Of a stretch of DNA of 10,827 nucleotides, positions 1-5,765 are shown in pieces (position 1 is the first letter of the stretch; every line of letters begins with the position of its first letter). The notes under the pieces are model-generated. The model was not told the origin of the DNA. It worked only from the letters and a program-made list of their open reading frames with translations, and searched no databases. Both the position numbers and the translations under genes were made by a program. This DNA comes from an uncultured Oscillospiraceae bacterium. GTDB taxonomy: Bacteria > Bacillota > Clostridia > Oscillospirales > Oscillospiraceae. The stretch covers positions 1-10,827 of the forward strand of contig CAJOIG010000039.1 in assembly GCA_905234575.1 (NCBI GenBank), given 5' to 3'.

Positions 1-530
1 TAGTCCGCCGCCATGTCGGGATCGCAGAGGCGCTGCCAGGAATACACCCAGTCCTGCGCCACGACGGGCTCGCCGTCGGACCAGAAGATGTCGTCCCGCA
101 GATGGAAGGTGTAGACGAGGCCGTCGTCGGAGACCTCATAGGACTCCGCCTGGCCAAGCTCCAGCTCGGCGGCCATCATCTTGGGGTCGTCGCCGGCCAG
201 AGAATCGGAAGCCGCGTAGCGGAGCAGGCCCTCGTACAGATGGTTCACATAGGTGTTGCCATCCACGGACGAGATCATGGTCGGATCGAGGGTCTCGGGC
301 TCGGAAGCGATGCAGGCCTTCACGACGAAGTCCTCCTCATCCGCCGCCGCGGGCTCCTCGGCCGCTGCGGGCTCTTCCGCCGCCGCGGGCTCTTCCGCCG
401 CCGCGGGCTCTTCCGCCGCCGCGGGCTCAGCCGCGGGCGCGGGCTCCTCAGCCTTGGAGCCGGAGCCGCCGCAGGCGCAGAGAGCGAACAGCATGCAGAG
501 AGCAAGAAGCAGTGCAAGTGTCTTTTTCAT
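1..530 (-). CDS. oppA: Oligopeptide ABC transporter, substrate-binding lipoprotein (3' end outside window)
   Basis: Extracellular, lipid-anchored peptide-binding protein that would deliver oligopeptides to the OppBC channel. The frame is open from the ATG at 530 to the left edge, giving about 176 residues of a family that usually has 500-600. Residues 1-20 are a lipoprotein signal: MKK, a Leu/Ala-rich core, then a lipobox-like LCAC with Cys20 as the likely lipidated residue. Residues 21-66 are a low-complexity Glu/Pro/Ala linker with EEPAAA repeats. The mature domain begins near residue 68 with the family-5 solute-binding signature: SEPETLDP at 76-83, then NHLYEGL at 96-102, and later FWSDGEPV and DWVYSWQRL. 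AGGAGG (537-542) sits 6 nt before the ATG. It is the last gene of the oppBCDFA cluster, a common order in Firmicutes. Peptide specificity cannot be read from this part. Confidence 0.93.
   Translation of the reverse strand, partial: MKKTLALLLALCMLFALCACGGSGSKAEEPAPAAEPAAAEEPAAAEEPAAAEEPAAAEEPAAADEEDFVVKACIASEPETLDPTMISSVDGNTYVNHLYEGLLRYAASDSLAGDDPKMMAAELELGQAESYEVSDDGLVYTFHLRDDIFWSDGEPVVAQDWVYSWQRLCDPDMAAD
342..449 (-). repeat. 18-bp in-frame tandem repeat encoding the EEPAAA linker of OppA
   Basis: Six consecutive 18-bp units lie in frame in oppA. Units 378-395 and 396-413 are identical. Those at 342-359, 360-377 and 414-431 differ by one or two bases, and 432-449 is more diverged. On the coding strand they give four perfect EEPAAA hexapeptides (residues 40-63), preceded by degenerate versions (EEPAPA, AEPAAA). 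The repeat lies between the lipidated Cys20 and the folded domain, so it is probably a flexible spacer that holds the binding domain off the membrane. Near-identical units of this kind can change copy number by slippage. Variation between strains is inference. Confidence 0.9.
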
Positions 531-536
531 TGTTTT

Positions 537-542
537 CCTCCT
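537..542 (-). promoter_or_regulatory. Strong ribosome binding site of oppA
   Basis: Perfect AGGAGG on the minus strand, 6 nt before the oppA ATG. It is stronger than the sites of the other opp genes, which fits a binding protein made in excess over its membrane partners. It also fixes the start at 530. Confidence 0.85.
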
Positions 543-563
543 AAATAGATTTTTTGTATAATC

Positions 564-578
564 CGTTCCTTCGGAACG
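564..578 (-). other. Hairpin in the oppF-oppA spacer
   Basis: Inverted repeat of CGTTCC and GGAACG with a 3-nt loop, starting 11 nt after the oppF stop and ending 33 nt before the oppA start. No U-tract follows it on the minus strand, where the next bases are GATTATACAAAAAATC, so it is not a normal intrinsic terminator. Hairpins in this position often mark mRNA processing or stabilise the binding-protein part of the transcript. That role is inference. Confidence 0.5.
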
Positions 579-589
579 CTATACCGAAA

Positions 590-1585
590 TCAATCGCCCT
601 CCTCCAGGCGATGGCAGGCCACGAAATGGCCGGGGCGGTATTCCTTCCACGTCGGCGCGCACTGGCTGCATTTCTCCGTCGCCGCCGGGCAGCGGGTGTG
701 GAAGCGGCAGCCCGTCGGGGGATGCAGAGGGCTCGGGACATCTCCCTCCAGGATCACGCGCTGCTGGGCCCGGGTCTTTTCGGGATCGGGCAGGGGCACC
801 GCCGAGAGCAGGGACTGGGTGTAGGGGTGCAGGGGCTGCGAGCAGAGCTCATAGCTCTCAGAGAGCTCCACCATCTGGCCAAGGTACATCACGCCGATGC
901 GGTTCGAGATGTGCCGCACCACGCTGATGTCGTGGGCGATGAAGAGATAGGTAAGGCCCTTGTCCCGCTGGAGGTCCTCCAGCATATTCACCACCTGGGA
1001 CTGGATGGAGACGTCCAGCGCGGAGATGGGCTCGTCGCATACGATGAAATCCGGCTCCACCGCCAGCGCCCGGGCGATTCCGATGCGCTGCTGTTGTCCG
1101 CCGGAGAACTCGTGGGGGAAGCGGTTCGCGTGCTCGCTGTTGAGGCCGACGGTCTCGAGGAGCTCGTTGATTCGGTCGCGGTACGCCTGGCCCTTCAAGT
1201 CCGGGCGGTGTACCGTCAGCGCCTCGCCCACGATCTCGCCCACGGTCATGCGCGGGTCCAGGGAGGCCGACGGGTCCTGGAAGATGATCTGCATCCGCTT
1301 GCGGTAGGGCAGCATCGGGACCTGCTTCTTCTGCTCGCCGTCGTAGATCGCGACGCCGTCGAACACGACGCGGCCCGAGGTGGGCTCGTGCAGGCGCAGG
1401 ATGGCGCGGCCGAGGGTGGACTTGCCGCAGCCGGACTCGCCCACGATGCCGAGGGTCTCGCCCTGGTAGATGCGGAAGGAGACGTCCTCCACAGCCTGGA
1501 TGTAGTCCTTCTTGAACATGCCGCTCTTGACCGGGAAGTATTTGCGGAGGTGCTCGACCTTCAGAAGCGTCTTTTTCTCATCCAT
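590..1585 (-). CDS. oppF: Oligopeptide ABC transporter ATP-binding protein OppF
   Basis: One of the two cytoplasmic ATPases that power OppBC; 331 residues, normal for OppF/DppF. Walker A GESGCGKS is at 49-56, the Q-loop in IFQDPSASLDPR around 101-112, the ABC signature FSGGQQQR at 160-167, Walker B FIVCDEP at 180-186, the D-loop SALD just after it, and the switch His at 218 in FIAHD. The C-terminal oligopeptide/dipeptide extension has HPYT near 253-256 and a cysteine cluster at 293, 299, 306, 309 and 324. The ATG at 1585 overlaps the end of oppD by 8 nt, indicating translational coupling. It ends in TGA at 590-592. Assignment as F rather than D rests on gene order and on the KYFPVKSG N-terminus typical of OppF. 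Confidence 0.96.
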   Translation of the reverse strand: MDEKKTLLKVEHLRKYFPVKSGMFKKDYIQAVEDVSFRIYQGETLGIVGESGCGKSTLGRAILRLHEPTSGRVVFDGVAIYDGEQKKQVPMLPYRKRMQIIFQDPSASLDPRMTVGEIVGEALTVHRPDLKGQAYRDRINELLETVGLNSEHANRFPHEFSGGQQQRIGIARALAVEPDFIVCDEPISALDVSIQSQVVNMLEDLQRDKGLTYLFIAHDISVVRHISNRIGVMYLGQMVELSESYELCSQPLHPYTQSLLSAVPLPDPEKTRAQQRVILEGDVPSPLHPPTGCRFHTRCPAATEKCSQCAPTWKEYRPGHFVACHRLEEGD

Positions 1586-2603
1586 GGCGGTTCGCCTCTT
1601 TCATTTCCTTCACGTGCAGCCAGCAGGCGGACAGATGCCGGTCCTCGCCGACCTCCAGCATGGGCGGCGCGCTGTTCAGGCAGATCTTCATGCAGCTTTC
1701 GCACCGGGGGCCGAAGGGGCACCCCGCAGGGGGATCCAGCAGGTCCACGGGCGTGCCCTCGATGGGGATGAGGCGCTCGTGCTCCAGCTCGTCCACGCGG
1801 GGCATGCTTCGCAGAAGGCCGCGGGTATAGGGGTGGGCCGGGCGGTAGAAGATGTCGTTCACCTTGCCCTGCTCCACGATGTGCCCGGCGTACATAACGG
1901 AGACATGGTCGCAGATCTCCGCGACGACGCCGAGGTTGTGGGTGATGAAGATGATGGCCATGCCGGTCTTCTTCTGGATGTCCTTCATGAGCTCCAGGAT
2001 CTGGGCCTGGATCGTCACGTCAAGCGCGGTGGTAGGTTCGTCCGCGATGAGGAGCTTCGGCGAGCAGATCAGCGCCATGGCGATCATCGCCCGCTGGCGC
2101 ATGCCGCCGGAGAACTCGTGGGGGTACTGGTCCATGCGTTTTTCGGCGTTGTTGATGCCGACGAGCTCCAGCATCTCCACAGCGCGGGCCCACGCCTCCT
2201 TGCGGGTGACGGACTTGTTGTGGCAGGTCAGGGCCTCCATGAGCTGGTTGCCGATGGTGTACACCGGGTTTAAGCAGGTCATGGGGTTCTGGAAGATCAT
2301 GCTGACCTTGTTGCCGCGGAACTGCCGCATCTGCTCCTCGTCGTAGTCGAGGACGTTCTCCCCCGCGAAGCGGATGGAGCCGCCGATGACCTTGCCGGGG
2401 TTCTGCAAAAGGCCGATGATGGAGTATGCCTCCACGCTCTTGCCGGAGCCGGACTCGCCGACGATGCCCATGATCTCATGCTCGTCCAGATCGTAGGAGA
2501 TGCCGTCCACGGCCTTGACCTCGCCCGCCGGGGTATAGAAGGACACGCGCAGGTCCCGGACCTCCAGGAGCTTGCCGGCCGAGGGATTGGTGTTGTTATC
2601 CAT
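1578..2603 (-). CDS. oppD: Oligopeptide ABC transporter ATP-binding protein OppD
   Basis: Second ATPase of the importer, expected to pair with OppF under the OppBC permease; 341 residues. Walker A GESGSGKS is at 49-56, the Q-loop in MIFQNPMTCLNPV around 102-114, the signature FSGGMRQR at 164-171, Walker B LLIADEP at 184-190, the D-loop TALD, and the switch His222 in FITHN. The C-terminal oligopeptide-transporter domain holds IEGTPVDLLDPPAGCPFGPR and cysteines at 295, 301, 304, 308 and 327. That spacing resembles the [4Fe-4S]-binding region described in related DppD/OppD proteins. The ATG at 2603 has GGGAGAGG (2611-2618) 7 nt upstream. It follows oppC by 15 nt and overlaps oppF by 8 nt. Confidence 0.96.
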   Translation of the reverse strand: MDNNTNPSAGKLLEVRDLRVSFYTPAGEVKAVDGISYDLDEHEIMGIVGESGSGKSVEAYSIIGLLQNPGKVIGGSIRFAGENVLDYDEEQMRQFRGNKVSMIFQNPMTCLNPVYTIGNQLMEALTCHNKSVTRKEAWARAVEMLELVGINNAEKRMDQYPHEFSGGMRQRAMIAMALICSPKLLIADEPTTALDVTIQAQILELMKDIQKKTGMAIIFITHNLGVVAEICDHVSVMYAGHIVEQGKVNDIFYRPAHPYTRGLLRSMPRVDELEHERLIPIEGTPVDLLDPPAGCPFGPRCESCMKICLNSAPPMLEVGEDRHLSACWLHVKEMKEANRHG

Positions 2604-2618
2604 GGTGATGCCTCTCCC

Positions 2619-3992
2619 TTATTTCTTCAGTCTCGGATCCAGCGCGTCGCGGATGCCGTCGCCCACCAGGTTCAGGGAGAGCACGAGCAGCGTGAGGATG
2701 ATTCCGGGGTACAGGATGCGGTACGGATAGAGGGTGATGGTGTCGAGGGCGTCGGAGCAGAGCGAGCCGAGGCTCGTCATGGGGATCGAAACGCCGAGGC
2801 CCAGGAAGGAGAGGAACGACTCGAGGAAGATGGCGCTGGGGATCTGCAGGCAGGTCGCGATGACGAGCTGGCCGACGCAGTTCGGCAGCAGGTGACGCTT
2901 GACGATGCGCCGGTTGGGCACGCCGAGGGCGTTCGCCGCCGTGACGAATTCCTGCTGCTTGAGCTGGAGGACCTGGCCGCGCACGATGCGGCTCATGCCG
3001 ACCCAGTAGAGGCAGCCGAAGGTGATGAAAATGGAAATAATGCCGACGCCGAGGTTGCTCATGAGCCGGGCAAAATCGGACGGGGACGCGTCGAGCCACG
3101 CCTGGAGCGGGCTCTTCAGCACGACCTGCAGCAGCAGGACGATGAGCACGTCCGGCACGGAGTAGATGATGTCCACGATCCGCATCATGATGAAGTCCAC
3201 CCGGCCGCCGATGAGGCCGGAGACGGAGCCGTAGACCGAGCCGATGACCAGCACGATGAGGGCCGCGATGATGCCGATGGAGATGGACACGCGCCCGCCG
3301 TACATGGTGCGGGCCATGATGTCGCGTCCGGCGGAGTCGGTGCCGAACACATGGGGGCACACCCGCGTGAGCATCTGCAGCTCCACGGTGTTCGGATCGG
3401 AGGTGTCCGGCTTGTCCGTAGTGTATTCCACGGGCTCCGCCTGGTCAAAGGCGTCCTTTTCGAGGTCCTTTTCCTTGAGCATCGTCAGCTTCTGCTCCGC
3501 GTCCGCGTTGAACAGGAGCACGATGTCCCCGGCGGTCTTCTCGTTGTAGAAGCTGTAGGTCACGCCGTGATCGGTGAAATAATACGTCGTATTGCGGGCC
3601 AGGGACGTGAGGGAGCCCGGCATCAGCGAGGTCGCGAAGAAGCGGTCGGAGATCGCCTCCGCCTTTTGCAGGGTCTGCTCCGTCTCGGAAAACTCGTTCG
3701 GGCCCAGCTTGCCGGAGTTGCGGTACTGGTCCGCGTAGCCGTAGGGGATGAACAGGGGTCCGAGGAAGGAGAACAGGAAGATCGCGAGGAACAGGAACAG
3801 CGCCGCCATGGAGACCTTGTTCGCCTTGAACCGGCGCAGGGCGTCCTTCCAGTAGGAGACGCTCTGCCGCGTCTCGATCATCGACGCCTTTTCCTCGGGG
3901 GAGGCGGAGGCGAAATCCTCCTCCGTCATCCCGTCGAAGCCGGGGATCTTCTCCACATTCAGCTGAAAGAGATTGAACGGCTTTTTGCTCAT
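2619..3992 (-). CDS. oppC: Oligopeptide ABC transporter permease OppC with large external insertion
   Basis: Inner subunit of the peptide channel; 457 residues against about 300 in classical OppC. The cytoplasmic N-terminus (1-60) includes WKDALRRFKANK, typical of the OppC_N region. TM1 is about 61-82. Residues about 84-208 form a charged, soluble insertion that should face outside. The conserved FGTDSAGRDI follows at 216-225. The remaining TM helices and the EAA coupling motif (FVTAANALGVPNRR, about 349-362, then HLLPN) contact the ATPases. SFLGLG at 395-400 and the C-terminal GDGIRDALDPRL are family hallmarks. The ATG at 3992 lies one base after the oppB stop, with a GGGGGAGGG run just upstream inside oppB. 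It ends in TAA. The insertion might help dock OppA or peptides, but that is inference. Confidence 0.95.
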   Translation of the reverse strand: MSKKPFNLFQLNVEKIPGFDGMTEEDFASASPEEKASMIETRQSVSYWKDALRRFKANKVSMAALFLFLAIFLFSFLGPLFIPYGYADQYRNSGKLGPNEFSETEQTLQKAEAISDRFFATSLMPGSLTSLARNTTYYFTDHGVTYSFYNEKTAGDIVLLFNADAEQKLTMLKEKDLEKDAFDQAEPVEYTTDKPDTSDPNTVELQMLTRVCPHVFGTDSAGRDIMARTMYGGRVSISIGIIAALIVLVIGSVYGSVSGLIGGRVDFIMMRIVDIIYSVPDVLIVLLLQVVLKSPLQAWLDASPSDFARLMSNLGVGIISIFITFGCLYWVGMSRIVRGQVLQLKQQEFVTAANALGVPNRRIVKRHLLPNCVGQLVIATCLQIPSAIFLESFLSFLGLGVSIPMTSLGSLCSDALDTITLYPYRILYPGIILTLLVLSLNLVGDGIRDALDPRLKK

Positions 3993-3993
3993 G

Positions 3994-4935
3994 TCAGCCC
4001 TCCCCCTTCGTCAGGGAAATGCGCGGATCGACGAACTTGTACGCAATGTCCACGACAAGGTTCATTAGGATGACCAGCGTCGCGAGGACCACGGTCGTCG
4101 CCATGATGATGGGGTAGTCCCGGTTCAGGATGCTGGAGATGAAGTACTTTCCGAGGCCGGGGATCTGGAAGGTCTGCTCCACGACGAAGCCGCCGGTGAC
4201 GATGCCCGCCGTCATGGGCCCGAGGTAGGTGATGACGGGGATGAGGGAGTTTCGCAGGGCGTGCTTGAAGAGGATGATCTTCATTTTGAGGCCCTTGGCC
4301 TTCGCCGTGCGGATGTAGTCCTGGTTGATGGCGTCGAGCATGCTGGTGCGGGTCAGCTTGGCGACATAGCACATGGGGTAGAACGACAGGCCGATGACCG
4401 GCGCGATGTACGCCTTCCAGGTCTCGAGGCTGCCGGAGATGACCGGGGTCCACTGGAGCTTCACGCTGAGATAAATGAGCAGGATGGCGCAGAGCACGAA
4501 GCTCGGGACCGCGACGCCGAGGGTCGTGATGACCCGGAGGACGCTGTCGAGCCAGCGGCCGCGGTTGTAGGCCGCGATGCAGCCCAGGGGGACGCCGAGG
4601 AGCACCGCCACGATCACCGCCCGGACGCCGAGCTTGAAGCTCAGGGCGAACTTGCCCTGCTCGAAGATGATCTTCGTGACCGCGGTCCCCTCCTGCATCT
4701 TGAGAGAGGTGCCCAGGTCGCCGTGCAGGTAGTTTCGGATGTAGTTGAACAGCTGGACCGCCAGCGGCTTGTCCAGCCCGTATTTGGCATTCGCCCGGGC
4801 GATCATCTCGGGCGTGGATTTCTCCGTGAGGAACGGACTGCCCGGCACGGCGTTCATCAGAAGGAACGTGATGCACATGATGAGCAGCAGCGTCAGGATC
4901 GCCACAACGATGCGTTTTACTATGTAGCCAGCCAT
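3994..4935 (-). CDS. oppB: Oligopeptide ABC transporter permease OppB
   Basis: First gene of the opp cluster and the partner permease of OppC; 313 residues from the chosen start, normal for OppB/DppB. Residues 1-30 match the family N-terminus: YIVKRIVVAILTLL, then the FLLMNAVPGSPF helix end. An external loop (about 35-95) contains GDLGTSL. The EAA motif YIRTAKAKGLKMK with HALRNSLIPV lies around 207-234. FVVEQTFQIPGLGKYF and the C-terminal DPRI are further hallmarks. The ATG at 4935 is preferred over the TTG one codon earlier (4938) because AGGTGG (4942-4947) is 6 nt before the ATG. It ends in TGA (3994-3996), one base before oppC. Confidence 0.95.
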   Translation of the reverse strand: MAGYIVKRIVVAILTLLLIMCITFLLMNAVPGSPFLTEKSTPEMIARANAKYGLDKPLAVQLFNYIRNYLHGDLGTSLKMQEGTAVTKIIFEQGKFALSFKLGVRAVIVAVLLGVPLGCIAAYNRGRWLDSVLRVITTLGVAVPSFVLCAILLIYLSVKLQWTPVISGSLETWKAYIAPVIGLSFYPMCYVAKLTRTSMLDAINQDYIRTAKAKGLKMKIILFKHALRNSLIPVITYLGPMTAGIVTGGFVVEQTFQIPGLGKYFISSILNRDYPIIMATTVVLATLVILMNLVVDIAYKFVDPRISLTKGEG

Positions 4936-4941
4936 CAAAAA

Positions 4942-4947
4942 CCACCT
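4942..4947 (-). promoter_or_regulatory. Ribosome binding site deciding the oppB start
   Basis: AGGTGG on the minus strand, 6 nt before the ATG at 4935. Just upstream, ATCCC/GGGAT arms (4953-4957 and 4961-4965) could form a small 5-bp hairpin in the leader. Confidence 0.75.
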
Positions 4948-5010
4948 GTTTTATCCCGCGGGGATTTACTTTGTTATCAATTTACCGCACTATACAGTAA
5001 AAGATTGTAA

Positions 5011-5024
5011 GATATTATAATATC
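5011..5024. promoter_or_regulatory. Perfect 14-bp palindrome over the opp -10 element
   Basis: GATATTATAATATC is its own reverse complement. It contains TATAAT on both strands: 5019-5014 on the minus strand, which fits the opp promoter, and 5016-5021 on the plus strand. A repressor bound here would cover the -10. No regulator gene lies in the window, and an AT-rich palindrome at a -10 can arise by chance, so an operator role is inference. Confidence 0.4.
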
Positions 5025-5042
5025 TACTGCCGGATTTTGCAA
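5014..5042 (-). promoter_or_regulatory. Predicted promoter of the oppBCDFA operon
   Basis: Minus strand: -35 TTGCAA (5042-5037), a 17-bp spacer, then a consensus -10 TATAAT (5019-5014). Transcription would start near 5007, giving a leader of about 70 nt before oppB. The leader is too short for a T-box or a large riboswitch. The -35 lies in the loop of the inverted repeat at 5027-5066, so the end of the upstream unit and the start of this one overlap. Confidence 0.65.
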
Positions 5043-5066
5043 GCAAAACCCGCAAGAATCCGGCAG
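5027..5066. terminator. Inverted repeat, likely terminator after the CoA-transferase/DUF2461 unit
   Basis: Perfect 10-bp arms CTGCCGGATT (5027-5036) and AATCCGGCAG (5057-5066), with a further TTGC/GCAA pairing inside (5037-5040 with 5052-5055, one bulged base). It starts 20 nt after the stop of the DUF2461 gene. On the minus strand it is followed by a mixed A/T stretch rather than a pure U-tract. On the plus strand it is followed by TTTCCTCGTTTTTT, a better terminator tail. It may therefore act in both directions or mainly against antisense transcription. Confidence 0.5.
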
Positions 5067-5086
5067 TTTCCTCGTTTTTTGTAGGA

Positions 5087-5761
5087 TTAACCAAGGTCCC
5101 GCAGATATTCGTACAGGGGCATGAGCGTGGAAAAGTCCTCGAACACGCGGTCGGCAAGCTCCCGGCCGGGCGGGTCCGGGTCGAACCACTCCACCTTCCC
5201 GCAGCCGGGATGCCGGGCGTTGTACCAGTCGTACAGGAGCGGTCCGGGGTCGCCCTTGGGCTTTTTGTAGATCGGCTGAAACGGCTCGAAGCCGTTGAGC
5301 TTGTTGATCCGCCGGACGATCCGGGTCAGCCGCGCGGGATCGGCGTCGATGGACCTCCGCCAGCGCTCCAGACCCTCGGCGGAGATGTTCCAGTAGCCCA
5401 GGCCCCAGTCGCAGCAGCGCGCCTCCACGCCGAAGTAGAACTGGGGCTCCGGGTCGTACACCCGGGCGGTGCGGCCGAGGGAGAACCACAGGTGGTCATT
5501 CAGCGGACCCCGGCCGTTCAGCGTGCGGGCGTCCCGGTAGATGCGGGAGATATGGACCGAGAGGGACAGCTCGGGGAGTTTCTCCCCCAGCCGGTCCACG
5601 AGCTCCCAGGCCAGGGACTTCACGGGACCGTGGAGGCAGCGCTCGTACACGTCCCGCCGGGCCTCGAACCAGGGCTTTTCGTTGTTCAGCGCGATGCCCC
5701 AGAGAAAGTCCGGCAGCTCCTTCGGAAAGCCCTCAAAGGGCAGGATCTTTTCGTTCGCCAC
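5087..5761 (-). CDS. DUF2461 (TIGR02453-like) family protein, function unknown
   Basis: Soluble protein of 224 residues, within the normal size of this family, with no signal peptide or membrane helix. Hallmarks seen: an N-terminal FEGFPKELPDFLWGIALNN then PWF (9-32), which matches the family's 'phenylalanine...NN..WF' opening; RIYRDARTLNG (73-83) followed by PLNDHLWFSLGR (86-97); and PQFYFGVEA near 106-114. No catalytic residues are established for the family. The start is GTG at 5761, only 4 nt after the stop of the CoA-transferase gene. A GGTGA overlapping that stop is the only ribosome-binding candidate, so translation is probably coupled. No functional link to the CoA-transferase is evident beyond co-transcription. 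Confidence 0.85.
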   Translation of the reverse strand: MANEKILPFEGFPKELPDFLWGIALNNEKPWFEARRDVYERCLHGPVKSLAWELVDRLGEKLPELSLSVHISRIYRDARTLNGRGPLNDHLWFSLGRTARVYDPEPQFYFGVEARCCDWGLGYWNISAEGLERWRRSIDADPARLTRIVRRINKLNGFEPFQPIYKKPKGDPGPLLYDWYNARHPGCGKVEWFDPDPPGRELADRVFEDFSTLMPLYEYLRDLG

Positions 5762-5765
5762 GGGA

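Noticed and set aside
253..561. Plus-strand frame with Ala/Gly/Ser repeats, resembling a repeat protein
   Set aside because: It is the other-strand reading of the OppA EEPAAA repeat; the minus-strand frame has a lipoprotein signal and a perfect ribosome binding site.
557..562. TATAAT on the plus strand between oppA and oppF
   Set aside because: No matching -35 at proper spacing and no plus-strand gene downstream.
554..1771. Long plus-strand open frame (405 codons) opposite oppF and oppD
   Set aside because: Antisense frame caused by high GC at third codon positions. It is rich in Arg, Ala, His, Asp and Val without domains, while the minus strand encodes clear ATPases here.
2478..4073. Plus-strand open frame of 531 codons opposite oppC and the ends of its neighbours
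   Set aside because: Same effect: a composition of Glu/Asp/His/Arg/Gly/Val repeats with no recognisable fold, covering a well-supported permease gene.
4936..4938. TTG start for oppB one codon upstream
   Set aside because: The ATG immediately following has better spacing from AGGTGG and is the stronger initiator.
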